DNA of 15,690 nucleotides from DASRFS01 sp035260725 (GTDB lineage Bacteria; Patescibacteriota; Microgenomatia; Levybacterales; UBA12049), in assembly GCA_035260725.1 (NCBI GenBank), contig DATFUR010000045.1:1-15690 (forward strand), read 5' to 3'. A program made the position numbers and the translations under genes. Under the pieces are notes generated by a model. The model saw nothing but the letters and a program-made list of their open reading frames with translations, searched no databases and was not told where the DNA came from. This document shows positions 1 to 6,812 of this stretch, piece by piece (the first letter of the stretch is position 1; every line of letters begins with the position of its first letter).

Positions 1-1938
1 TAGTCTTTCCTTGGCTCTTGTCATTCCTACATAAAAAAGTCTTCTCTCTTCCTCCAGGTGAAAATCGGTTTCCGAAGCTACTGTTTCTTTAATAATTCCA
101 TCGGGCAATGGAATTTTTTCGTTTCTTTCGCGGGACGGAAAGCGGTCCGATACAAGATTTACTAAAAATACAACTTTAAATTCAAGTCCTTTTGAAGAAT
201 GTACAGTTAAAATATTAACGGCATTTTCATCTCTTAAATCTATGTCCGCAGCTCGTGGACTGTCTTCCATTTGGAGCATAAGATTTAACCATTCAACAAG
301 AGTAAATATGTTAGCATCAATGCGTTCGCTTTCGAAAGTTTTAATCCGATCAAAAAATTTTGCTATATTTTGGACTCTCCGTTCTTCTTTAACTGAATTT
401 GTGACGTTTAACGTTTCAAAAAGTTTTGAGTCAACAAGAAAATAATATAGAATTTCTCCAGCCGTTTCTTTTTTACTTTTTTCAAGATGTTTTAGTGCCA
501 TTTCTCTAAAGTTTATTAATTTCTTCTGAGTCACCGGTTTTAAAAAGAACTGATTTGTATAGTAGAGTGCTTCAAAAAGATTAAGATTTTTTTTCTTTGC
601 AAAATTAAGAAGATAATTTAATTCAATGTAGGGAATATTAAAAATATCCATGGAAAGGATTCTAAAAAGCGAAACGGAATCTGAAAGATTTGTTAAAAAC
701 GTAAGATAAGCTATCAAATCTTTTATCTCTTCTTGAGCAAAAAGATACCCTGGTCCTAAAAATTGAAATGGAATACCATGTCTTTGCAAAGCAGTTGTAA
801 TTAATTGAGCATGATTGTTTGCTCTAACTAAGATTGCTATATCCTTATAGTCGTAGTTTTCTTTTATCAAACTTTTTATTTGGATTGCTATTTGATCCGC
901 TTCGTCTTCTGAACGATTTTCGTGAATTAACTCAATTTCTTTTTTTTGAGCGGTTGAGTGGCTTTTGAGTTTTTTGTCTATACTCTCAACGATTTCAAGT
1001 CTGTTGGGATTATTGTGTTGAATAAGCCGGTATGCCGCATCAAGAATATTTTGGGTAGATCTATAATTATCATTTAAAGTTACGATTTCTGAGGCCTTAA
1101 AGTTTTTCTTAAACTGTAAGACATTCGAAACTGCAGCGCCTCTGAATCTATAAATTGATTGATCATCGTCTGCAACAACTGTAATATTTTTATTATCTCC
1201 GGCAAGAGCAATGGCAAGTTCATTTTGGGCGTAATTTGTGTCCTGAAACTCATCAACTAAAACAAACTTAAATTGATTCTGATATTTTTTTAAAACATTA
1301 GGTCTTGTTCTAAATAGTAATAAAGTATTGGAGATAAGGTCAGAGAAATCCATAACGGACTCTTTAATTTTTAATGCTTCATAATTTTTGTAAGCGTTGG
1401 CCAGTTCAAGATACTGCTCCGATTCTTCAGTAGATTTTTGTTTTTTTACCCATTTAATATATTCGCTTGGCATTATATCCTCATCTTTTAGTCTTGAAAA
1501 ATGAGTCAGAAGAGCATCGATAAATTTAGTAGGATTTCCAAGAGGTCTAAATTTTTTTAACCCCATTTCAAAAATATTCTTCCTTACTAAAAGTACTGCC
1601 TCTGATTCTGAAAGTAATTTATAGTTTGGATCAAGTCCTATTGCGTGTGCTTCATCTCTCAAGATTCTGTCGCAAAAAGAGTGGAAGGTGTGAATCCAAA
1701 GGTTGGTATAACCATAAGGAAGGAGAACATCAACTCTTTCTTGCATTTCAAATGCAGCTTTTTCCGTAAAAGTAAGGGCAAGAATAGAGGAAAGAGGAAT
1801 GTTCTTTTCCAAAGCGAGATATTTAATTCTTTCCGTTATGACAGTTGTTTTTCCGGTACCTGCTCCTGCTATTACCAATAAAGGTCCCTCGCCATGTTTT
1901 ATGGCTTCCAGCTGCTCTTTCTCTAGCTTTGGCATCAT
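1..1938 (-). CDS. uvrD: UvrD/PcrA-type superfamily 1 DNA helicase (3' end cut by window)
   Basis: ATP-dependent 3'-5' DNA helicase of the UvrD/PcrA family, expected to act in excision repair and in clearing recombination intermediates or stalled RNA polymerase. I translated the minus strand; the frame stays open for 646 codons from ATG at 1938 to base 1. Visible motifs: a Q-motif (LEKEQLEAI, residues 5-13), Walker A GAGTGKTT (25-32), FTEKAA, Walker B VLVDEFQDT (about 223-231), ADDDQSIYRFRG (about 253-264), the motif V region (TVHSSKGLEF), and motif VI YVGMTRAKERL exactly at the window edge. Only the segment after motif VI is missing, perhaps under 100 residues. Two adjacent ATG codons (1938, 1935) overlap the cupredoxin stop TGA, so translation is probably coupled. 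It is the third gene of the rmuC-cupredoxin-uvrD operon. The family is certain; UvrD versus PcrA cannot be separated here. Confidence 0.95.
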   Translation of the reverse strand, partial: MMPKLEKEQLEAIKHGEGPLLVIAGAGTGKTTVITERIKYLALEKNIPLSSILALTFTEKAAFEMQERVDVLLPYGYTNLWIHTFHSFCDRILRDEAHAIGLDPNYKLLSESEAVLLVRKNIFEMGLKKFRPLGNPTKFIDALLTHFSRLKDEDIMPSEYIKWVKKQKSTEESEQYLELANAYKNYEALKIKESVMDFSDLISNTLLLFRTRPNVLKKYQNQFKFVLVDEFQDTNYAQNELAIALAGDNKNITVVADDDQSIYRFRGAAVSNVLQFKKNFKASEIVTLNDNYRSTQNILDAAYRLIQHNNPNRLEIVESIDKKLKSHSTAQKKEIELIHENRSEDEADQIAIQIKSLIKENYDYKDIAILVRANNHAQLITTALQRHGIPFQFLGPGYLFAQEEIKDLIAYLTFLTNLSDSVSLFRILSMDIFNIPYIELNYLLNFAKKKNLNLFEALYYTNQFFLKPVTQKKLINFREMALKHLEKSKKETAGEILYYFLVDSKLFETLNVTNSVKEERRVQNIAKFFDRIKTFESERIDANIFTLVEWLNLMLQMEDSPRAADIDLRDENAVNILTVHSSKGLEFKVVFLVNLVSDRFPSRERNEKIPLPDGIIKETVASETDFHLEEERRLFYVGMTRAKERL

Positions 1939-2375
1939 TGCACAATCACGGTTCCTGTCATGCTCGGATCCAGATGATTATGGTAAGTGTATATACCGGT
2001 TTTGTCGAAAGTCACGCTAACAGATGATCCATCAGCAAAATTTCCAAGATTTAAGAAAGGCCACAAAGTATGAATCGGATGGGGGTCCGAACTAACATTA
2101 GCTGTTACCCCGCTTTTATTTGTCCAAGTTACTTTTGTTCCTGCATTTATCTTTAAAGTCTGTGGAACAAAACCATTTGCCGTTACATTTACATTTCTTT
2201 CTTCCATCTTTGCGGAAGGCGTTGCAGACGCTGTTGGTGATGATGTTATTGTTGGCGTTGGTGTAGATGAAACACTAACTGCTGCCTGATTATTTGTTTT
2301 ATTTGAAAGAAGAGCAAATGCTCCAATTCCCAAAACCAAAACCGCAATTGTCCCAATTAAAATTTTATTACTCAT
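1935..2375 (-). CDS. Membrane-anchored cupredoxin-like protein lacking the type-1 copper cysteine
   Basis: Small extracytoplasmic cupredoxin, 146 residues. Residues 4-23 form one hydrophobic helix (signal anchor, no lipobox cysteine). Residues 30-57 are a Ser/Thr/Pro/Ala linker, and residues 60-146 are a plastocyanin/amicyanin-like beta domain (NGFVPQTLKINAGTKVTWTN, then GTVIV at the end). Potential metal ligands are His99 and His102 (DPHPIH), His132 and His134 (YHNH) and Met139. Aligned with the amicyanin block YHCxxHPxM, the copper Cys is Asn133 and the second His is Asp136, so a classical blue type-1 site is not possible. The protein may bind Cu(II) or another metal through histidines, or be structural. 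It overlaps rmuC by 8 bases and uvrD by 4, and has the best Shine-Dalgarno in the window. The fold assignment is confident; metal and function are unknown. Confidence 0.85.
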   Translation of the reverse strand: MSNKILIGTIAVLVLGIGAFALLSNKTNNQAAVSVSSTPTPTITSSPTASATPSAKMEERNVNVTANGFVPQTLKINAGTKVTWTNKSGVTANVSSDPHPIHTLWPFLNLGNFADGSSVSVTFDKTGIYTYHNHLDPSMTGTVIVQ

Positions 2376-3405
2376 TTATCTCACCTCCTTCTATTTCTTC
2401 TATAACTTTTTCTTCCAGATTTCTTGTTGAGCTAAGTTTTTGTCCGAGAACATTGAATCCCGTCGCTACATTACTAAATTGCGCGGAAGCATTGTTGATA
2501 TGTTTTCCTAAGACCCCAATATTTTCCTGAACTTTTCCGTAATCAATTTGTAGTGCTCTTAAAGTTCGAAAAACTTCGCGGGAATGGCTTTCGATTTTCT
2601 TGCCCTCGAAGGAAAGAAGAATTGTCTGAAGGTGCGCATATAAGGTTGATGGAGAGACAATATAAATCCTTGCTCTTCTTGCATAATCCATAAGATCGGT
2701 TAAATTAACTAGTTCGTAATATACCGATTCACTTGGAACATACATAAGAGCAAAGTCCATTGTCCCTTCCTCGGGGAGAATGTATTTTTTGGAAATTGAA
2801 TCTATGTGTTTTTTTACATCTCTTACGAATTCTTTTTCGTGCATTTCTTTTTCCTGTTTGTCTTCTGCTTTCGCCATTTTTTGGAAATTTTCCATCGGAA
2901 ACTTTGAATCAATGGGGAGTATTCCTGCGTCAGTTTTAATAGCCGCGTCGACTCGCTCTCCGGATTTAAATTGGTATTGGAGATTAAAACTATTTTTTGG
3001 AAACATTTGCGAGATTAAGTCTTTAAGAACCTCTTCGCCAATGTTTCCTCGGAGTTTCGGACTTTTTAAAAATTCTTGCAGTTCTTTCATGTTTCTTCCA
3101 ATTTCACTCATCTCTCCGACACCTTTACTTACTCCCTGAATTACTTCGGCTGCTTTAGTAAGCCTATCGTTTAATTGTTTTGAATTTTCCTGAAGTACTT
3201 TAGTCATTTCTGTTGAAGAAGACCTCATTGCGTCGTTTAAGGTTTTATTCATAGAGTCAATTGAAGATTGTGTGCTCTTTAGCCATTCTAAGGTCGCATT
3301 GTCTTCTTTTGGAGTTTTTAATTCATTTAATTTTTTGTTGAGAAAATAAATTGTTCCAAAAAGGCCAATAACTAAGAGGAAAAGTAGGATAGTGTCCGCT
3401 TGCAT
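2368..3405 (-). CDS. rmuC: RmuC-family DNA recombination protein
   Basis: RmuC family protein (345 residues), a predicted nuclease-fold protein that limits inversions at short inverted repeats in E. coli. Residues 4-22 form an N-terminal membrane helix, residues about 25-110 a long predicted coiled coil, and the RmuC domain follows: LKSPKLRGNIGEE (113-125), VDAAIKTDAGILPIDSKFP (152-170), MYVPSESVYYEL (221-232) and SPSTLYAHLQTI (251-262). All of these are family signature blocks. It is shorter than E. coli RmuC (about 475 residues), mainly in the coiled coil and C-terminus. It is the first gene of the operon with the cupredoxin and uvrD, which makes sense for a DNA-maintenance pair (rmuC, uvrD) but leaves the cupredoxin as the odd member. 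There is no clear SD before ATG 3405; the leader is very short. Confidence 0.95.
   Translation of the reverse strand: MQADTILLFLLVIGLFGTIYFLNKKLNELKTPKEDNATLEWLKSTQSSIDSMNKTLNDAMRSSSTEMTKVLQENSKQLNDRLTKAAEVIQGVSKGVGEMSEIGRNMKELQEFLKSPKLRGNIGEEVLKDLISQMFPKNSFNLQYQFKSGERVDAAIKTDAGILPIDSKFPMENFQKMAKAEDKQEKEMHEKEFVRDVKKHIDSISKKYILPEEGTMDFALMYVPSESVYYELVNLTDLMDYARRARIYIVSPSTLYAHLQTILLSFEGKKIESHSREVFRTLRALQIDYGKVQENIGVLGKHINNASAQFSNVATGFNVLGQKLSSTRNLEEKVIEEIEGGEINE
2381..2390 (-). promoter_or_regulatory. Strong Shine-Dalgarno of the cupredoxin gene
   Basis: On the minus strand this reads AAGGAGGTGA, a near-complete complement of the 16S 3' end. It lies 8 bases (counted from GGAGG) before the ATG at 2375 and inside the last codons of rmuC. 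It fixes the cupredoxin start and shows that this organism uses SD-led initiation as well as the apparently leaderless starts elsewhere in the window. Confidence 0.85.
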
Positions 3406-3415
3406 AGGTTTTATA

Positions 3416-3444
3416 ATTCTACCATTTTAGGCTTGGGATTTAAA
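3416..3444 (-). promoter_or_regulatory. Predicted sigma70-type promoter of the rmuC operon
   Basis: On the minus strand TTTAAA (3444-3439) and TAGAAT (3421-3416) are separated by 17 bases. The -10 box ends 10 bases before the rmuC ATG, giving a leader of only a few bases and no SD. It lies within the 72-bp divergent region shared with the 3478 gene. Inferred from sequence only. Confidence 0.45.
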
Positions 3445-3462
3445 GACTAATTAAGATTGGAA

Positions 3463-3471
3463 TGATATAAT
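3463..3471 (+). promoter_or_regulatory. Extended -10 promoter (TGATATAAT) giving a predicted leaderless mRNA
   Basis: TGATATAAT is a perfect TGnTATAAT extended -10. The TATAAT ends at 3471 and the ATG begins at 3478, so a normal start point 7 bases past the box falls on the A of the start codon. No good -35 is seen, which suits an extended -10. No SD precedes the ATG. Confidence 0.65.
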
Positions 3472-3477
3472 TTACTT

Positions 3478-5382
3478 ATGGAAACAGGAGAGGCACAAAA
3501 CCTTCTGCTTAAGAGAAAGTATGATCTACATAATTCTCCGGAAGTGAAATCTGCCGCAAAACGGACAAAGGCAAAAAGCGGAGAAAAAGTTTCTCAAGAT
3601 CCTTTACTTCTAATCCAAAATTATTTAGATCGCTTTAAGGAAATAACAGATCGAAAAGATCCGGCGGAACGGGAGCATGGCTTAGATGCAATAAAAAGAC
3701 TTCTTCACGGCAAATTTGTTATTAAACCTAATGAAATCCCGGAAGGTTACTTTGAAAATCAAAGGAGACTAGCTAGAGAACTGGGTCATGGAAATATAGA
3801 AATTACAATAGAGGCAAGAGATCAGCTTACTGAAGTTATTATTGCAGACCAAAGGTCAAGTCTCGATAAATGGATTGATTATCTTTCTTCTTCCGATGCC
3901 CCATATTCTTCGGGACTTAAGTATTTTACCCTGCGAAGCATTCTTTCCATGGGTGAATACGATAAAGAGAAAAAACAATTTAACCAAAGATCAAAGGGTA
4001 CAGTAAAACCATTCCCAGACTTAAATCGCGAGGCTTTAGCTTACGTTCTAGACGCAATTGACAAGAAATACAAAGGGCAAAATATTAATTTAACAACGTT
4101 TGAAGAAAAGGACAAAGAGCAATTTGAAAAACTTCTAAAGAGTGAAAACTTTGCAAAGCTCTACGCTTTTGCAATAGAAAAGGTTACTCCTGCCTCTCCT
4201 GTTGAGCTTTCTGGAATAGCAGGTGTATGGAAAAAGTATGATCAAAACTCGGATCCAATGCCGCTTGTCGAGTCGCTTCAAGGACACGGAACCGGCTGGT
4301 GTACTGCGGGAGAGTCAACGGCAGAGACGCAGCTTAAGGGAGGGGATTTTTACGTTTATTACTCTTTGGATAGAAACGGTCTTCCGACTATCCCTAGATC
4401 GGCAATACGCATGGAAGGAAATCAAATAGCGGAAGTAAGGGGAATTGCATCGGAGCAAAATCTTGATCCGGCTATTATATCAATCGTTGATAAAAAGCTT
4501 CAAGAATTCCCGGATGGCTCTTCATACAAGAAAAAAGTTCACGACATGGGAGTTCTTACCGAAATTGAGGGCAAAGTACGAGCAAATCAGAGCCTTTCAA
4601 AAGAAGACCTTCTTTTTCTCTACGAAATAGACTCTCGAATCGAAGGCTTTGGATATGAAAAAGATCCCCGAATAGAAGAATTAAGGGAACAAAGAAATCC
4701 GGAGGAAGATATTCCGATTATTTTTAATTGTTCGATAGACCAAATTGCCAGAAAAGTTTCGAAAATAAACAAAAATACAAAAGTTTATATAGGAGAGCTT
4801 TGGCCCAGAATTTTTGATGTTTTTCGAAAATATAGCATAGAACACGTATACACTTCGTTCCCCGAAGGAAAAATAAGATTTCAAAGTCTTGAAATAGGGG
4901 GAAAAAGTTCGGCAGATCTTCAGAAAGAGCTTAAGGAAAAAGGGATTAAAACTACAGAATATACAGAGAGTCTTCTTGAAAGCCTGGATTTTAAAACTCT
5001 CAAAAGTCCTCAAAATATTGATCTTGTCCGTTTAACCGGCTATGATCTTGGATTTGATGAAGACGTCACAATAGATCAAATATATAAACGTGCCAAAAAA
5101 CTTGGGCTTGAGTTATGTCCTGCGGAAGTTGGTCCGCATCTTAGATTAAAAGATTTAAACCAGCCTTTGGTAGAATGGTATTCTATTGCAATGCAACCAA
5201 TCACCGCTTCGCATGACGTCCCGCGTGCTTTCCTACTTATGCGCGAGGGGGGGGGCGGGTTGTGGCTCTACGACTACGTTGTCGTGTCTTACAGGGAGCG
5301 GGAGAATCCGGGAGAGGAGTTTGTTTTCTCCCTCCCGCCAGCGCCTGAGCGCAGCAATGGCGGGCAGGCAAGTAAACTTTAA
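3478..5382 (+). CDS. Conserved CPR-type hypothetical with GTGWCTA domain and GC-rich C-terminal module
   Basis: Unassigned 634-residue soluble protein with no signal peptide or membrane helix. Visible parts: a basic N-terminus (1-40); a helical region (41-200) with KRSKGTVKPF-like and DLNREALAYVLDAI (181-194) blocks; a central domain with QGHGTGWCTAG (268-278), GGDFYVYYS (288-296), SAIRMEGNQIAEVRGI (308-323) and QNLDPAI (327-333); a region with KVYIGELWPRIF (435-446) and EHVYTSFPEGKI (455-466); and a C-terminal module with DLVRLTGYDLGF (515-526), LELCPAEVGPHLRL (543-556), WYSIAMQPI (567-575), GGGLWL (592-597) and EEFVF. I recall similar blocks from unannotated CPR proteins; this is memory, unchecked. 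His270 and Cys275 could be catalytic, but that is speculation. The last ~180 bases differ sharply in composition from the rest and carry a G9 run (5247-5255). The gene stands alone, converging on tsaD with a 4-base gap. Confidence 0.9.
   Translation: METGEAQNLLLKRKYDLHNSPEVKSAAKRTKAKSGEKVSQDPLLLIQNYLDRFKEITDRKDPAEREHGLDAIKRLLHGKFVIKPNEIPEGYFENQRRLARELGHGNIEITIEARDQLTEVIIADQRSSLDKWIDYLSSSDAPYSSGLKYFTLRSILSMGEYDKEKKQFNQRSKGTVKPFPDLNREALAYVLDAIDKKYKGQNINLTTFEEKDKEQFEKLLKSENFAKLYAFAIEKVTPASPVELSGIAGVWKKYDQNSDPMPLVESLQGHGTGWCTAGESTAETQLKGGDFYVYYSLDRNGLPTIPRSAIRMEGNQIAEVRGIASEQNLDPAIISIVDKKLQEFPDGSSYKKKVHDMGVLTEIEGKVRANQSLSKEDLLFLYEIDSRIEGFGYEKDPRIEELREQRNPEEDIPIIFNCSIDQIARKVSKINKNTKVYIGELWPRIFDVFRKYSIEHVYTSFPEGKIRFQSLEIGGKSSADLQKELKEKGIKTTEYTESLLESLDFKTLKSPQNIDLVRLTGYDLGFDEDVTIDQIYKRAKKLGLELCPAEVGPHLRLKDLNQPLVEWYSIAMQPITASHDVPRAFLLMREGGGGLWLYDYVVVSYRERENPGEEFVFSLPPAPERSNGGQASKL
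5205..5382 (+). other. Candidate hypervariable (DGR-like) 3' region of the 3478 gene
   Basis: By hand count, 109 of 180 bases are G/C at 5201-5380, against roughly 35-40% nearby. Adenine on the coding strand is only 19 of 140 at 5211-5350, while T is 34 of 140. Codons after TGG (5263-5265) run CTC TAC GAC TAC GTT GTC, the NNY codons expected where a template AAY codon has been adenine-mutagenised. A GC-only-like stretch (about 5328-5345) and a hairpin follow at the gene end. These are the hallmarks of the variable region, IMH and hairpin of a diversity-generating retroelement target. No reverse transcriptase or template repeat lies in this window, so the call is tentative. Confidence 0.45.
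5334..5364 (+). other. Nested GC-rich hairpin at the 3' end of the 3478 gene
   Basis: CCCGCCA (5334-5340) pairs perfectly with TGGCGGG (5358-5364). Inside, GCGC-CTGA-GCGC (5341-5352) makes a 4-bp stem with a 4-base loop, leaving AGCAA as a bulge. A competing arm, CGGGAG (5309-5314) with CTCCCG (5332-5337), lies just upstream. No T-tract follows on either strand, so this is not an intrinsic terminator. Its position just after the GC-rich stretch fits a DGR target hairpin; a REP-like element is the alternative. Confidence 0.6.
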
Positions 5383-5386
5383 CTCC

Positions 5387-6367
5387 CTATGCAAAATAAA
5401 GCTGGGGGTTTGCGCTTATTTTATTAAAAGGAATGGGCCCATTATTAAAAAAGGCGGCGGCGGCAATCATTGCGCCATTGTCCGTGCATAGGTTTTTTGG
5501 AGGGACAAAAAATTCAATCCCTAGCTTGTCACTTTCATTTTTTAGTTCATCCCTCAATCTTTGATTCGCAGCAACACCACCGCCCAGCAGAATGGATTTA
5601 ACTTTATATTTCTTAGCAGCCTTTATTGTTTTAAAAATTAAAACGTCAACGATTGCTTCCTGCACCGATGCGCAAAGGTCTCCAATTTTTATTTTTGCAT
5701 CCTTTTGTGTTTCTCTAAGAACAGCAGCTTTTAACCCGGAAAAACTAAAATCAAAATCGTTAGAATCAATCATGGGCCTTGGAAAACTAAAGGCTTTTGG
5801 ATTTCCCTCTTTTGCCAGTTTTTCTATTGTCGGTCCTGCGGGATAGGGAAGATCCATTAATCTTCCTGTTTTGTCCAATGCCTCTCCTGCCGCATCGTCT
5901 CTTGTTCCACCCAACCACTTGATATTTCCATGGTTTTTAATCAAAACTAAGTCTGTGTGTCCACCGGAAACGAGTAGAGACAAGGCGGGGAACTCAATAT
6001 TTTTATCTTGTTCAATCCAATTGGCATATATATGTCCGATGAGGTGGTTAACAGGAATAATTGGTTTTTCAAAAACATAAGAGAGAGTTTTGGCAGTCTC
6101 AACGCCTATGAGAAGAGACCCCATAAGCCCAGGTCCATAGGTTACCGCTATTTTGTCAAAATCCGCAACTAAAGACTCTTTAATAACAGGAATAATGTAT
6201 TTTAATTGTTCTCTTGCAGCGTTTTCCGGAACAATTCCTCCGGTTTTGGCGTGCAGCAAGACGGACGAGGAAACGACATTGCTCAAAAGTTTTAGCTTAT
6301 TATTTTCGGATTTTACCAAGCTTGCGGATGTCTCGTCACAGGAAGTTTCGATTCCCAATATTGTCAT
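5387..6367 (-). CDS. tsaD: tRNA N6-threonylcarbamoyladenosine transferase TsaD
   Basis: Catalytic subunit (Kae1/Qri7/YgjD family) that transfers the threonylcarbamoyl group to A37 of ANN-decoding tRNAs in the cytoplasm, with TsaB, TsaE and TsaC elsewhere in the genome. Complete at 326 residues, the usual length. ILGIETSCDETSASLV (3-18) is the ASKHA N-terminal block. The metal ligands are His108 and His112 (NHLIGH) and Asp296 (CTDNGAM). The nucleotide-site block LLVSGGHTDLVL (131-142) and the G-rich LGGGVAANQRLR (261-272) are present. It is the last gene of the vanW-nucleotidyltransferase-DUF192-tsaD operon. Its ATG overlaps the DUF192 stop as ATGA (6364-6367), suggesting coupled translation. 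Convergent with the 3478 gene, with no terminator between them. Confidence 0.98.
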   Translation of the reverse strand: MTILGIETSCDETSASLVKSENNKLKLLSNVVSSSVLLHAKTGGIVPENAAREQLKYIIPVIKESLVADFDKIAVTYGPGLMGSLLIGVETAKTLSYVFEKPIIPVNHLIGHIYANWIEQDKNIEFPALSLLVSGGHTDLVLIKNHGNIKWLGGTRDDAAGEALDKTGRLMDLPYPAGPTIEKLAKEGNPKAFSFPRPMIDSNDFDFSFSGLKAAVLRETQKDAKIKIGDLCASVQEAIVDVLIFKTIKAAKKYKVKSILLGGGVAANQRLRDELKNESDKLGIEFFVPPKNLCTDNGAMIAAAAFFNNGPIPFNKISANPQLYFA

Positions 6368-6810
6368 CTGACGTTTCTAAATTCAACTCTCTCTCCAACT
6401 TTAAAATTATATTTTTCAGAAACTCCGGCGTTTGTTTCTAAGACTTTGTCTATTGGTTCCGAAGGAGAGTAAATAGGGAGATCATCAACAGGGTCTTTGA
6501 GGATCGGAGCATTTTTGTAAATTTTTACTATTTTATTGTCTTTAATAAAGATAATATCTATTGGAAACTTCATGTCCTTCATCCAAAAACGGTAATAGTC
6601 GGGTTTGTCAAAAATAAAAAGCATAGCTTGGTTTTGGTCCAGCTTTGTGTTTTTGGAGAGTCCTATCTGCTTTTGCTCTTCGGTTTTTGCAATTATTAAT
6701 TGGAATTCGTGATTTTGTATTTTCGCAAAAGGCAGAGTCATCTTTTGATAAAAAGCAAAAGCAATAATTACCGCGATTAGGGAAGCAAATGCCAATAAAA
6801 CTTTTGTCAT
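6364..6810 (-). CDS. DUF192 family protein, membrane-anchored
   Basis: Complete 148-residue member of DUF192 (PF02643), a small beta-barrel family of unknown function often secreted or anchored outside the membrane. Residues 4-20 are a hydrophobic signal anchor with no lipobox. The domain spans about 33-145, with the characteristic AKTEEQKQIGLS (41-52), AMLFIFDKP (62-70) and FWMKDMKFPIDIIFI (75-89) blocks and a C-terminal VLETNAG...GERVEF. The start ATG (6810) is 2 bases after the nucleotidyltransferase stop, with no clear SD, so it probably relies on reinitiation. It shares a 4-base ATGA overlap with tsaD. No link to tRNA modification is evident; the operon looks like packing of unrelated genes. 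Confidence 0.95.
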   Translation of the reverse strand: MTKVLLAFASLIAVIIAFAFYQKMTLPFAKIQNHEFQLIIAKTEEQKQIGLSKNTKLDQNQAMLFIFDKPDYYRFWMKDMKFPIDIIFIKDNKIVKIYKNAPILKDPVDDLPIYSPSEPIDKVLETNAGVSEKYNFKVGERVEFRNVR

Positions 6811-6812
6811 AT

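Noticed and set aside
4681..5013. 110-codon minus-strand open frame inside the 3478 gene
   Set aside because: Antisense shadow rich in Phe/Ile/Lys/Ser with no domain and no plausible start signals.
5334..5386. Bidirectional intrinsic terminator between the 3478 gene and tsaD
   Set aside because: There is a strong hairpin but no U-tract after it on either strand.
5186..5491. Open frame overlapping the end of the 3478 gene and the antisense of tsaD
   Set aside because: It is the +1 shadow of the GC-rich tail; its translation has no domain pattern, and the main frame keeps the WL/FVF blocks.
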